Source of the DNA: Branchiostoma lanceolatum
Lineage: Eukaryota > Chordata > Leptocardii > Amphioxiformes > Branchiostomatidae
Direction of reading: 5' to 3'
Assembly: GCF_035083965.1 (NCBI RefSeq)
Contig: NC_089740.1
Span: forward strand, 8,305,552 to 8,369,551
DNA length: 64,000 nucleotides
Below are positions 42,054-53,633 of this stretch, one piece after another (the first letter of the stretch is position 1; each line of letters opens with the position of its first letter). The position numbers and the translations under genes were made by a program. Below the pieces are notes generated by a model. It was not told the origin of the DNA, ran no database searches, and saw only the letters and a program-made list of their open reading frames with translations.

Positions 42054-45000
42054 TTACTTCAAGAAAAAGACTTCCTCAAGAATTCTTGACTCCTGTTCCG
42101 TGATGGACTCATCCTCTTCATCATCAGCAAACATGTCAGGACTGATGCCTCGATCATACCCTGACACCCCCTCCCGACCAAATGGCACAGTCCTGTCGTA
42201 CTTTGACACCCCCTCCCGTCCCAATGGCACAGTCCTCCCATGTCCCATCACCCCCTTTTTCTCTGAAGATGGTGCAGTCCATGGACGTTGCCTACTGTTT
42301 GGACGTGACGATTTGTTTCCAAGGTAACTAGGTGTGGCTCTGTTGCCATGGCGACGTCCAGAATGACCACCCAATGACGTTGGTTCTGACGTGACAGAGG
42401 TTCGATCAACCAAGTCCACAATGTCCACCAAAGAAGACAAGAAGCTACCAGCGCTGCAAGGGTCAAATTGTAAATGGATTGTGAAATTAAATACTACCAA
42501 TCAAATTAGCTTTTTTTGCTTGTTTGAATAAAAAGCTGTGACACAGGTCACTTAGAATTTCTATAACATACTAAAAATTTGATATCTACTACAATGTTTC
42601 AAAATCAAGAAATCTTTGCTAACATATAGATACTGTTGTATGGCAGAAATAATATTCCTCCAAAGTACAATATGAACCCCTAACTGTATAATATATCATT
42701 CAGTAGCAAGAGCTTCATATTTAAGAAAATAACTGTCTGACCAGTGTTGAATACATATATATTGCAAGCTTTTTCAACCGTCCTACCTGCTAGGCCTTTT
42801 CTTAGACTGTGTGCCCATCTGAGAGAAGTGTACAGGTGATGTGCCCACAGACACAGAACCTCCGTCTGTCTGCACACTGGACTGTGTGTACGCTGGGGAG
42901 GTGGCTGTGTCTGCTGTCGTACCTGCAGTTGTGGACAAGAGAGCTCTTTTTGGTTTCCGATTCAGGAAAAAAAATAGCTCCAGCAACATTGCATGTGGAC
43001 CACACGGTTAGGAGTTTGAAACCCAGCCAAATGTCCTGAATCAAAATCTGTTGTACACTGGACTCTGTGTGGGCTGGGGAGGTGGCTATGTCTGCTGTGG
43101 TAGCTGCAATTGTGGAGCTCTTTTTGGTTTTCCATTAAGCAAAAAAAACATGCAGTGGTCTAGCAACATTCCATGTGGATCACACAGATTCAAATCCCAA
43201 CCCAATGTCCTGGACCAAAATATGTTTGTACAGTGTACACTGGACTCTAAAAAGAAGGCAGGCAAGGTTGTGGTACCTGGAACTGTGCATAGCAACATTG
43301 TATGTGGATCACAAGTTTAGGGGTACAAATCACGTAGAATCTGCACACTAAGAATTACTCCAGTTCACAGGTTTTGAGTTTGGTCTGGTGTTCATAGACT
43401 AAGTCGCATTTTGCACACTAACGAACCCATGACATTTCTGGAAGCTTGCCCTAGTGTACTCTGTTCAATCAGTTCCCTTAAAGTAGTTGTACTTTATAAT
43501 CAGCAACTCCTATAGGCTGAATCCTCAGTGATATATCTCTTGGTGACCTACATGTACCAATTACTGTAAATCATGAATGTTCTGCATTAGTTTAGAGCTT
43601 AACCTAGCAGTTTTCACGCCGTGACCTCTTCATGATGGACTTATAAACCACCGCAAACATTTCTGATGTACCTGTCTCTTGGGAGTCCTTCTGTTCCCCC
43701 GGGTACAGGGAAGCAAAACCCTTGATGGAGCTGGCATCGCTGACCCTTGACCTGGGCCTCTCCTGTTTTTTCCCATCGTCCTCAGTGGTCTCGCCCCCCA
43801 CCCCCATCTCTGCTGTAGTAGCTTTGATGGGATCTGAAACCAACATAGACTGAGTTGGGGTTTTGAATCAAACTTTGATTAAATATTGATCACATCCATG
43901 AGCATTATAGAAAACTCATCTAGGCCAATGTTCAGTATTGTAGGATTATGTCATCAATTATCTTCTAGTTTTCAATGATATATCAAAAATCTTAGTCCTG
44001 CTGCAATACCATGGAAAGCTGCTAGGGGGCCCAAAATCTAATCATTTCTTTATCTTGACAATACCTACAAATGTTTCAAAATATCATAAAGATCTATCTG
44101 CAGTTCCTTGAGATATGCTGTTCACAGACACAAACAAAAACAGGTTCTTGACAAAGACAATTGACATACCATTCACATGAGCCTCCTGCAGTGTCTCTGG
44201 TTCCCTGGGTGCCTCGTGCTTGGTGAGTCTTGTAGGAGACTTGAAGCCGGGTTCTGAGGGAGGGTACTTGGTCGACGGCGGGGACAGCTCCTGTGACGAC
44301 ACCTGGTCTGATGTCCCGTCTGTGTCCACATGTAGCCGCTGATCATACCTGTACAGGTGCCAATGTAGAGTAGAAAAACTTACATAGTTAGCTATAGAAA
44401 GGCAGCAAGCAAAGATATATAGATGTTTACCTTCACATGGTCAAGCCTATAAAGAATTACTGCTCGACATAGAGTTGGTTTTGTTAATGTAATCATAGTT
44501 AGGGATTTTATTTATTTCGTCAGATGTCTCCCATCATTGACTTGCTTGTGTGTTGATTAAGCTCCGAGTTGTAACTATGCGTCCGAGTCGGTTACTAGCA
44601 CTCTTGTCCACTTAGTGGCGGCTCTGTTTAGTCTTACTCGAACACATGTACATTCATAATCATATATATGTTGACCAGCCCCTCCAGCTCAGTCCTGCAT
44701 GCCACTTACTACATTATGTAATCGAACACCAAAGGGTGTCTGCTACACCTACACTAGGCTATTGTCACCATAATGACAGCTGTCTCGTCCAGGTCATTGA
44801 CCTTATTTGTTTGGTAAAGAAGAAAAAGAAGAGGAGGAGAAGAAAGTGAGCAAAATCAGTACTAGTATGGTTCCCTTCCGTGAAGGTAAATATGAAAATA
44901 TAATAAATAAAACACAATTGCAGAAAGGTGGTGAATTGTAACAAAATCATAAACATTTATGGAATCTTTCCCTGGAATCATAAATGTAGATTATCACGGA

Positions 45001-45513
45001 ATAATAACTTTTATAGCACTTTAAGAAAACATCCTATCATATGATAGATATATGTACAACATTCGATGTTATCTGTTGAGGAGTTTTATATAAACAACAA
45101 CAACAGAAATACCTGGACATGTCTGTTCCCGGCAGCCCGTCTCTGTACCCTAGTCTGAGACTGGACCGATCTGAAACCCCAGTTTCCTGTGATACGTTTG
45201 TCTGTATGTACGTCGGATGACTGTAGTCGTAGGTGTGATCCCAGTCCAACGGTTCAGCACTCTCCCTACTGGGTTTCTCCATTCTAGGATAAGTGGATAG
45301 TTGCTGCTGTTGGTACTTTGCGTTTCTTCTTCTCCCGTGTTCCTTGGATGTTTGAGAGGGTTGACGAGGTTGACTGCGCGGGCGGGACGCAGGGGCACGT
45401 GGCAGCTTGTGGTCCACGGACGCGACAGAGCTGTGTACTGATGACGCAACACTGGAGTCAGACGGGAAATGCCCCATCTCTTCAAAGTACTGCAACCTGC
45501 CCTTATGTCTTAC
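42054..45513 (-). CDS. KIAA1328: Hinderin exons 10-14: low-complexity region and conserved C-terminus
   Basis: Exon 10 (45113-45513) has [13 protein letters not shown] and a Ser/Arg/Gln-rich segment. Exon 11 (44170-44348), exon 12 (43672-43833) and exon 13 (42787-42922) are Ser/Thr/Pro-rich and poorly conserved. Exon 14 (42054-42453) contains [15 protein letters not shown], a tandem pair of short units ([20 protein letters not shown]) and the family C-terminus [16 protein letters not shown] before TAA. Confidence 0.85.
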
Positions 45514-48500
45514 CTGAAATAGGACACAAGAAATTTAGGTCCATTAAGGTTAGAATTCTGTCTTATATCACCTACTACCTTCCATGAATAGTTTCATCAG
45601 GTTGGTAAGTCACTGAATAAAAAAAGACTCTTTTTACACAACCAAGAGATTTATTCCACCAACGTTTCGGTGACCATCTGTCACCTTCTTGAAGGCAATA
45701 CTGTGCTGGTTCACATAGCAATGCAGCACAGGTGTTGCTGCTTATACATATTAATGACACGCAATCCCAAACGCAAAGTATTTACAAGTCATATGTACAA
45801 TCACACGTACAGGCAATGACATCACTATGCAGTTCCATGATCGATAGTTGTGTATGTGTTACACTTCTGTATGTTTGGTGTTGGTTTTGCGGACAAGCTG
45901 GCCTGGTTTGGTGTTGCGGACAAGCTGGTTTGGTGTTGCAGACAATTGCAAGCTGTTTGCCTTGAAGAAGGTGACAGATAGTCACCAAAACGTTGGTGGA
46001 ATAAATCTCTTGGTTGTGTAAAAAGAGTCTTTTTTATTCATCACCTACTACCATTTTATGTTCATTAACTTCTGCTGCCAGCATAAAATTTCACCCATCA
46101 TTCATTCCTTCATTCCTCCTTCATCCATCCACCCATCCATCCTTCCTTCCATCCATCCATCCTTCCATCCACCCATCCATCCATCCATCCATCCTTCCTT
46201 CCATCCATCCATCCATCCTTCCATCCATCCATCCATCCATCCATCCATCCTTCCACCAACCCACCCATCCATCCATCCATCCATCCATCCATCCTTCCTT
46301 CCTTCCTTCCTTCCTTCCTTCCTTCCTTCCTTCCTTCCTTCCTTCCTTCCTTCCTTCCTTCCATCCATTTACTAGTACCTTTTTTGTTTATTCCTTTCTG
46401 CTGCCGGCCTCTACTGCCCTCTAAGACTTATTTGTTTTAATTGATCAATTAATTAATTATTCATTCATTCATTCATTCATTCATTCATTCATTCATTCGT
46501 TCATTCCCTCATTCCCACTGACCTGTTGCCTGTGCAGCTGAGCCCTCTTCAGGTTCAGCTGGTCCTCCTGTGCTGCTAACATGGTCCTCAACCTCTCTTG
46601 TTCTTCTATGAGTCGCCTCTTCTGTTCCATCAGCTGTTCTCTCTGGTGTTCCCACGCCTGTTGCCGTGACAACCCCGCCTCTGGACCACCCTTCCCATCA
46701 AGCACTGTCCCCACCCCATGATGCACTTGGGCATCACTCCCGTTTTGTTCCCCTCTATAATAATGACCATGTCCATTTGGCACTGTGGGTGGCTGGGACT
46801 CGTCGTACAATTCCGTCCTTTTTTGGGACGCGATTTCTCGACTCCGCTGCAAATCTAAGTCAGGCTCGGGCACCAAGGGCTGGAAGTCCGCGGAGGAGTA
46901 CTGAGAACTCGACTGTTGGCCGCCGGAGTAGACCGCCGGGAAAGACGGCAGTCTGGGCAGGTCCTGGTTTGTGGACGAGTGCACAGAGGAGATAACCGAG
47001 CTCTGCGTGGCGCTGTGTGTTTCGGGATCACCGGGTGGAATGATGGAGTTGTACTGGGGAGGGGCTGGCCGTTGGGATGGTAACACGCCGGGAGGGAGGT
47101 TGGACTGAATCCTCTCTGGATGGTCCAGGTAATAGTGGACGGCATACTTTCCTGGAAAACATGCCAATTCATGTGAATCAGGAACAATACAGCAGTCTCC
47201 AAAGACACGAAGAGAAACATATGCATGCACACACACACACACACTTACACACACACAACACACAAAATACACACACACATACAAACTTGTACAAAACCAA
47301 CACACCAACATGCTGTCAGACACACACATGTACACATACAAATACACTTAACATACACACAGACACACACAGACGCACATATACACACACCATGTAAGTC
47401 TCTCACACATAACACACACACACACACTACTAGACAGTACTACTACAGTATGTACTCATAACTTTAACAAGACAGTACACAGTAAAATATCTGTAGTTTA
47501 AAACACCAACTGCATATGCCAACAAACATTAAGCTAAATTATCAGTAATACAGTACGTCACGAGTCTTACAACTTTCCCAGTTATTCACCTGTGTACACT
47601 GTGTCTTCCCCATCAGAGTAGATCACATCTCTGGATGGAACTCTGCGCTCCTTTGGCCTGAAATAAAAAGAGATAAAATGTCAAAAACATCAAAATATTA
47701 CAGCATTGCAACTTTTTTTGTAAAGAATTTTCCTCAAATTATCTAAATAAGGACATTTTGTTAAACACTTTTTATAAAGATATTATCATTTTACCTGTAA
47801 GAACCACTAAGGTCTGACTCCCCGTGTTGCACTAGAGTGGTAGGTCCCGTGTGGGATATTCCTCTGGAGGAGACCTCAGCACCAGGCTGTACCCCTCTGT
47901 TCACTTGAGGGGTGTACAGGTTGGCATACCTCTGTTGAGGGACAGTATCCTGTACACCCCTGTCCAGCCTCTGAGGTGGTGTGAACCCAACATTGGATGC
48001 TGGCATGGCTCCGCGGGGTGGGGTTTCTGCCACCTGAGGAGGAAAGGAATGCCTCTGTCAAATATTTTCCATTTTGTTTTCCATTAATGGCTAAGTGGCT
48101 TAAGGCTAGCAGACACGAGATCGAGAGTTCCCCAGTTCAATTCCTGACATTCATGGCTAGACGTTGTGTCCTAATGGGAAAGGCCTTCCTATACCATGCC
48201 CTAGACACAGTGGATAACAACCCACTGCCCCAATGGCCTAAAAAAAGGCAATGAGACTACCTTTCTACCTTTACCTATAGCTTAATACAATGCTAAACTT
48301 TCTTCCAACACTAAGGGATTCACGGATCGAATTTTCGACGACCACTGTCGCCTTCTTCAGGATCAAAGTTTAGCATTGTATTATGATTACTACCAACACA
48401 GATGAGCTTTCATCATGATTTACCTATAGCTATTAGTATTAGAGCTCACCTTTGGTGACAGCCTCCTTGGTGAAGATAGCAGCTCATTCAGGGACTCATT

Positions 48501-51500
48501 CAGCTTTTCGTTGACCATCTCTTGCTGCTCTGTGATCTGTCGCTGGTACAATGTCAGGAGGGCCTGAGTCTCCTGGTACTGTTGCTGGAGGCAAAAAAAA
48601 AGGAAAGGAAAGTGATCTCGAACCAGTTTAGCTCAAATGAACTCAATGAACAGATGAGCTAATCTTCCACTGGTCGTGACAGAGAAGACAGACGCTATGT
48701 ATAGTATTTACAGGTTCATTGTACCGGGGAAATTCCCCTAGCTCTTTTCGACAAGCACAATGAGCAGTGGACCACGGTTTAACGTCCCGTCCTAAGGACT
48801 GCAACCCTTTCCGGTAACGTGCATGTCGGGTGAGCGACACAGCCGGGATCGAACCCGGGGCTTCTAGTTCCAGAGGCAAGATCGCTAACCACTGGACTAC
48901 GCACGCTACCGTAGCGTGTGAGGAACCACAATTACATCTTCTTTGTCTCAAAGATTTTTTTAAAAATTCATTCCTCTGCGCATTCAAAGGGCCAACTTTT
49001 TTTATAACATACTTGCGCGTTTCTATCTTGCAAACAGTCTTTGCCATTTGAAATGGCGGATACTATATGTATATCACTGACCAGTCGGTGACAAATCCGA
49101 GCCCAGGTTGAAAAAGCCTTATCCTAAAACCCTAATGTTGACTGAGCATGCTAATACACTTAGAGTAAACTGTTCTGCAATATGGTATCAACCATTTCAA
49201 ATGGCAACGGCTCTTTGCAACATGGAAGTTCAGGAGTGCCAAAGAATTCATACAAATTTTACGGAATTCATACGAGTTTTACGGAATACATACAATCCAT
49301 TACGAGAAACATGCAAATTTTACGGAATACATACGACCCATTACGCAGAAACATACAAGTTTTACGGAATACCTACGATCCATTACGCGGAATACATACG
49401 ATCCTTACTAATTTGTTGGCCATCACGCTAGCACCGAATCTAGCTTTGTCTGGCCCTTCTAGTTGGTCTAAGCCTACATCAGCCTTAATCTAGTGCAGCT
49501 TGAGATTCTTAAAGTTTAGCTGGATGTGATACGCCGTTATTAAGCTCTTAGAAGCCAAGATATCATACAAAGAACTGGTAATCCCTAGTCCGCCATCTTG
49601 AATTTGCCAGACCCAACAAATAGTAAGGATCGTATGAATTCCGCGTAATGGATTGTATGTATTTCGTAAAACTCGTATGTTTCTGCGTAATGGATCGTAT
49701 ATATTCTGTAAAATTTGTATGTTTCTCGTAATGGATTGTATGTATTCCGTAAAACTCGTATGAATTCCATAAAATTTGTATGAATTCTTTGGCACCCCTG
49801 TAGTTAGTGGGCTTACCTCAGCCATGGCTGCCCGTGACTGTATGTGGTCCCTCTCCGTAGCCAGGTGGTGGTACTGGTCCTGGATAGCCTGTAGCGTCTT
49901 CTGGTGCTCCTGTTCTAACAGCTGGAGCTTCTGTCCGTAAGTTTGTCTCTCTGTCTGCAACGTCTCAACAGCTTTCTCCTTCTCTTCTCCAACTCTGAAG
50001 AAAAAAAAGGAATTTTCTTCAAAAGCTGGGATCAAGGAATGGTACAGTTTTCTGGTGTTCCTGTTCTTACTGTTGTAGCTTCTGTCCAAAAATTTGTCTC
50101 TCTGTCTGCAATGTCTCCACTGCTTTCTCCTTCTCTTTTCCAACTCTGAAGAACAAAAAGGAATTTTCTTTAAAAGCTGGGACCAAGGAATGTTACAATT
50201 TTTTGGTGTTCCTGTTCTTACTGTTGCAGCTTCTGTCCATAAATTTGTCTCTCTGTCAGCAACGTCTCAACAGCTTTCTCCTTCTCTTCTCCAACTCTGA
50301 AGAAAAAAATGAATTTTCTTTAAAAGTTGGGACCAAGGAATGTTACAATTTTTGGGTGTTCCTGTTCTTACTGTTGCAGCTTCTGTCCATAAATTTGTCT
50401 CTCTGTCAGCAACGCCTCCACTGCTTTTTCCTTCTCTTCTCCAACTCTGGAGCAAAACAACAAGCAGTTTTCTTTAAAAGCTGATGCGACCAAGAAAGGT
50501 TACAGTGTTCATGTTCTTACTGCTGTAGCTTTTGTCTGTAATTTTGTTCGTGAATTTATCTCTCCATCTGTAAGGTCCCGGCCACAGCCTTCTCTTCTCC
50601 AACTCTGGAGGAAAAAAAGAAGCAATTTTATCTAAAAGCTGTGAAAAAGGAAGATTACGTTTCTTCTGATGTTCCTGCTCTGACTGCTTTTATCCGTATG
50701 TCTGTCTCTCTCTATCTGTAAGGTCTCCACAGCTTTCTCCTTTTCCTCACCAACTGTGGAAAAAAGAACATGCACACAGGATACCCAATGAACTGCCATC
50801 ACATAAGAAAATATGATCATTACACAAAATAGCATGAAAGTTCATCTGTATAATTTGTGGCGCACAATACAAGCAATTGCTACCAGGTACTCCACATGTA
50901 CATGTGCTGTTGCAATTTATTGTTAACACGAAGACCTAAAACTTTCAGCCAAACACGATATGAAAGTGCTTTGGATTTTTAACTATCTTACTTCTTCAGA
51001 ATCCATACTGTTTCACTGGACGAAGTCAAAGTACTTACTAAGACACTGAACTACGTTGTGAATGGAATCAAGGAGGCAATCAACACCAAACAAGAGGGGG
51101 AAAAGTTGCCCATACTTTGCCAGTTCCTTGATGAGATTAGCCACCCTCTTCTTGTCCTCAATTCTCAGGTCCTTCAACGCTGGCTTCTTACTCTCTGAAC
51201 TGCCATTCTGTGGGGAAAAAGTAACAAAACATCAACTGTGATAATAAGACAAGGAATGCATTATCTACACAATAACTGTAATTCTTGATTTCTTCATAGT
51301 AACTTAGTTTTAGCTACTTAAACGGTCACTAGTCAACCGCTAAAAAAATTCATTATCACACATATTTGATTACTAACAAATGAGACAGTGATGTTTGTTC
51401 GCACTGTTAAAATGAAATGCTGTGAACTACTAGTACAACCACTAGAATTACCGACCGCGATATCGAATGGATATACAGTTTTTAGTCCTATGTTATGTTT

Positions 51501-53633
51501 GTACTTTTGTAAAGGTCCTTCCTTGGAAATCAGTCAAGTTTAGGGACTACCAAATTGTTTACAAGATCAATAAATTAAAAAATATATATAAAGGACTCGG
51601 ACAGAATAAACCTCCAGAAAGGAGGGTTTCTCCTCCTATCCCCCAGGCCCCCAACCCCAAGTATGCACTGTTTTATTTCCTGATTCACATACTATAGAAG
51701 AATATACATTGACTGCACTTTGTAAGGAAGCTGCTAGGGGGCCAAAATTGTACCTTAATAACCATTTCTTTCTGTTGTTTAATGACAGAATCCTCTGCTT
51801 CCTTCCCACTGTCCTCTGCTTCTATCCCAGAATGCTTTACACTGCCGTCCTCCCTCTCGGGCGTGCTGTGTGCAGTCGGGCTGGGCATCCTGGGATCAAG
51901 ATCACGTGATCTCCTTCCCGGCATCTTCTTCTGTGGTCTCTTGTTACCTACGTCGGTAACACCTGAGAAAATTTGAGTCAAGAAACTTTTTTTTTAAGTA
52001 AAAGTCCTTCTCATACCAGATAGTGCCTAGGACAATGCCCATCTACGTTTCAATTAGTCAAGAAATAAACAAGAAATATGAGCTTTGCTAAAAATTACTA
52101 AATCATGGTCATCAGCAAATATATACAAATCATGACTATCGCAATCTATTTCGGCATATCCTGTTTGACACAAAAAAAATCAACATCACATTACCTGGTA
52201 CATGGACGAGTGAATTTTCTTCATCCGTGACTGAAAAACATTTACAATCATACTTTAGAGAAAATATTCACTCTGTGTCGTATATATTAATTCCTCGTAT
52301 ATATTAAGTCATTGTCAATGCTCTACACTAAATTCAGGAAGGCAGCAGCTACGTACTGCGTTAAATTCAGCAGGCTGACTTTGGTTTACACTAAATTCAG
52401 GATCCAATACAGTATATGCTATACATAGAATATACAAGCTACGTTCTACATGTAAGTTAAATTTATGTGGCCCAGTTACAAATTACATGGAATTAAAAAC
52501 AGCTGATCACATGTACAAAAAAGGGCATGCAGGCCCCCTAGTAATTGCTAATGTTTTCTCTCTGCAGTCTCAAAAATCTTTATACAAATTTTCATAGGCA
52601 GATCTTTCAAGCCTTGCTTATTCTAATTCTATCTCACTGATCTGTAGTTTTCTTTGTTACTGGAAATGAAACCTGTTGCTTCTAGTACCTGGTAGTGCAC
52701 AAGGTGTTGCAGTCTTCAAAGGATTACCTTTTCTTTCACAACATATCTCTTAATCTGGTTCAATTGTGATTCGATTGTGGTAGATATTGCATTACAATCC
52801 CAAGGGAGAGCACACATGTAGCAAAGTGGTTTGACTTGGTACATTTGTACAATTTGGTAAGAAAAATGTACAACAGAGAATCCAAACTCATATGGTGAAC
52901 ATTACTGCTGGGTATTCCCTTAAGGATGTGTGTCTTCGTGTTATCACTTGTATGTAAAAATCATTGCAATCTTCTTCTATTAAAGGAAGAAGTAGGAACA
53001 GATGCTAGATGTCAAAAAAAAGTACACGTAGTTCCTTCAACGTAAGTTACAAGGAACTTAGGAAGGAGGTTTGGTTGAATTTCCATTTCAAAACAACCTC
53101 AGAACTTAATCATCACTCAAGTTACTCTTATATTCATGACACTTTAAACAAAAGTTTTAGCATCAATTTGGGCACGATGTTCTGATTTGTTCATAGACAA
53201 CTGCAAATTCTTCCGGAGCCATAATTTCTTTTTTATTGGGGGGGGGGGGTATTTCTAAACTGATCGGTATTTACTTCATTTTCTCTACTGTATTTCCCAC
53301 CAACTGTAAGGCCGCTTGCTGTCGAAAATGTTGATTTTGTGGTTTTAGGCGGCAGTATTGAACACAAAGTCGAGTCCAGAGTTCGAATATTTCTTATCGA
53401 TCAAACGTCAACAAAAAAACTGCCCGGTAAAATCTTAAAACGTAAACAATCCACTAACGGCGCCGCCATTTCGCCAACAAAAGGCCTGTATGCGTCGATT
53501 CATTTGTCTACTCATAAACTATACCTTAAGTAGCAACTCGCCTCGTTATTTGGGGTAAAACCACCTATAAATGGGTAAAAATCTCACCGTCTTTCGTCCA
53601 GAAAACTACGTACGGTCTGAGGTGCGCCGCCAT
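42054..53633 (-). CDS. KIAA1328: Hinderin orthologue, coiled-coil protein (14 core exons)
   Basis: Exons 5' to 3': 53588-53633, 52195-52230, 51754-51962, 51116-51207, 49817-49994, 48450-48584, 47795-48033, 47590-47657, 46523-47151, 45113-45513, 44170-44348, 43672-43833, 42787-42922, 42054-42453. They total 2910 nt (969 aa) with all phases agreeing. Marks of the hinderin family, in order, are: FWTKD followed by [12 protein letters not shown] (N-term); [20 protein letters not shown] and a long coiled coil (aa ~105-232); a second coiled coil ([20 protein letters not shown], aa ~490-544); [11 protein letters not shown]; and the C-terminal [11 protein letters not shown]. The human protein (under 600 aa) was reported to bind the cohesin subunit SMC3; its role is poorly known. 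The amphioxus-like copy is longer through Ser/Pro-rich linkers. Three optional coiled-coil exons sit at 50071-50446. Confidence 0.88.
45612..46041. mobile_element. Inverted-repeat DNA element with ~86-bp ends
   Basis: The left arm 45612-45698 (GACTCTTTTTACACAACCAA, ACGTTTCGGTGACCATCTGT) is the inverted copy of 45956-46041 (GAAGGTGACAGATAGTCACC, TTGGTTGTGTAAAAAGAGTC). The interior is ~257 bp without a coding frame. It sits in hinderin intron 9. The core TTTCGGTGACC...GTCACCTTCTT recurs at 33900-33935. Confidence 0.88.
46096..46370. repeat. (CCAT/CCTT)n tetranucleotide repeat
   Basis: About 270 bp of CATC and CTTC units, with pure (TTCC)n at 46288-46362. A separate (ATTC)n run lies at 46457-46507, ending next to the hinderin exon 9 donor. 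Confidence 0.97.
46523..48584 (-). CDS. KIAA1328: Hinderin exons 6-9: end of coiled coil 1, linker, coiled coil 2
   Basis: Exon 6 (48450-48584) encodes [20 protein letters not shown] and the end of the first coiled coil ([11 protein letters not shown]). Exons 7 (47795-48033) and 8 (47590-47657) encode a Pro/Gln-rich linker ([18 protein letters not shown]). Exon 9 (46523-47151) encodes a Ser/Pro-rich stretch and the second coiled coil ([20 protein letters not shown]), closing at a GTCAG donor. Confidence 0.85.
47228..47425. repeat. CA-rich microsatellite region
   Basis: Interrupted (CA)n with TACA and GACA variants, in the intron upstream (gene sense) of hinderin exon 9. Confidence 0.9.
48094..48246 (+). 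mobile_element. SINE-like element, plus orientation
   Basis: The tRNA-like head GGCTAAGTGGCTTAAGGC and the degenerate B box AGTTCAATTCC are followed by TGTGTCCTAATGGGAAAGGC. It is a short fragment in hinderin intron 6. Confidence 0.55.
48284..48383. mobile_element. ~100-bp MITE
   Basis: TAATACAATGCTAAACTTT at 48284-48302 and AAAGTTTAGCATTGTATTA at 48365-48383 are exact inverted repeats. The interior has CGACCACTGTCGCCTTCTTC, similar to the core of 45612-46041. Confidence 0.85.
48719..48909 (-). mobile_element. tRNA-derived SINE, different head
   Basis: Minus-strand head GTAGTCCAGTGGTTAGCGAT (A box) with the perfect B box GGGTTCGATCCC, then a body ending GGGGAATTTCCCCGGTAC. The head is tRNA-like, but the anticodon arm is not convincing and sequence runs on, so it is a SINE and not a tRNA gene. 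It lies in hinderin intron 5. Confidence 0.7.
49232..49799. mobile_element. Foldback element with ~190-bp arms made of short repeats
   Basis: The left arm 49232-49423 and right arm 49604-49799 are inverted copies starting AGGAGTGCCAAAGAATTCAT. Each arm contains repeated ATACGATCCATTACG and TTTTACGGAATACAT units. About 180 bp separate the arms. It abuts hinderin exon 5 (ends 17 bp from it). Confidence 0.85.
49817..49994 (-). CDS. KIAA1328: Hinderin exon 5: full-length coiled-coil exon
   Basis: 178 nt encoding [20 protein letters not shown], then [15 protein letters not shown] and a helix up to RAAMAE. This is the parent of the shorter duplicates upstream, which match its first ~75 nt and continue into a GTAAG donor where this exon reads on. 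The donor is GTAAG at 49812-49816. Confidence 0.88.
50071..50145 (-). CDS. KIAA1328: Duplicated coiled-coil exon, copy 2 (75 nt, symmetric)
   Basis: As copies 3 and 4, with acceptor TTCAG and donor GTAAG. It encodes [20 protein letters not shown] then QKLQQ, and the frame is open. Confidence 0.65.
50222..50296 (-). CDS. KIAA1328: Duplicated coiled-coil exon, copy 3 (75 nt, symmetric)
   Basis: As copy 4, with acceptor TTCAG and donor GTAAG. It encodes [20 protein letters not shown] then QKLQQ. It differs from copy 4 by few bases, indicating recent duplication. Confidence 0.65.
50372..50446 (-). CDS. KIAA1328: Duplicated coiled-coil exon, copy 4 (75 nt, symmetric)
   Basis: It follows a CCAG acceptor and ends at a GTAAG donor. 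It encodes [20 protein letters not shown] then QKLQQ, with no stop. It enters and leaves in the same phase, so it can be included or skipped without a frameshift. Confidence 0.65.
50521..50756 (-). pseudogene. Two decayed copies of the duplicated hinderin exon
   Basis: Copy 5 (50521-50604) keeps the splice signals but has an altered core ([15 protein letters not shown]) ending in an in-frame TAA. Copy 6 (about 50680-50755) has a shifted acceptor (CACAG directly before TTGG) that puts TGA in frame, and a frameshift after VETLQIER. Neither can be used in the hinderin frame. Confidence 0.7.
51116..52230 (-). CDS. KIAA1328: Hinderin exons 2-4: start of coiled coil 1
   Basis: Exon 2 (52195-52230, 36 nt) encodes [11 protein letters not shown]. 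Exon 3 (51754-51962) encodes a basic then Ser/Glu-rich linker ([19 protein letters not shown]). Exon 4 (51116-51207) encodes the most conserved block, [20 protein letters not shown]. It ends in phase 2 (LA-K) at a GTATG donor, which fits any of the duplicated [12 protein letters not shown] exons downstream. Confidence 0.85.
53588..53633 (-). CDS. KIAA1328: Hinderin exon 1 (start codon)
   Basis: ATG at 53631-53633 in CCAAGATGGCGG, encoding [15 protein letters not shown] and ending in phase 1 at a GTGAG donor. It joins the 36-nt exon 52195-52230 to read D-V-T-D-E-E-N-S. The FW-x-x-D then DEE pattern is that of the family's N-terminus, which supports this start. Confidence 0.8.

Larger units (their letters stand above)
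50041..50760 (-). repeat. ~150-bp tandem repeat array of exon plus flanking intron
   Basis: The junction word CAACTCTGRAG (acceptor of the duplicated exon) occurs near 49992, 50142, 50293, 50443 and 50600, with a diverged copy near 50750. Each unit holds part of hinderin exon 5 and ~75 bp of intron (AATTTTCTTTAAAAGCTGGG, CAAGGAATG). Confidence 0.92.

Noticed and set aside
46014-46424. Frames of HPSIHPSF or DGWKEGR repeats on both strands
   Set aside because: Translation of the CCAT/CCTT microsatellite only.
48719-48909. A true tRNA gene on the minus strand
   Set aside because: A- and B-box matches are good, but no convincing cloverleaf with an anticodon arm was found and the sequence continues as a SINE body.
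42054-53633. Reading the Ser/Pro-rich exons 10-13 of hinderin as a separate gene
   Set aside because: All exon phases join into one 969-codon frame and the conserved C-terminus is in the last exon, so a single gene is simpler.
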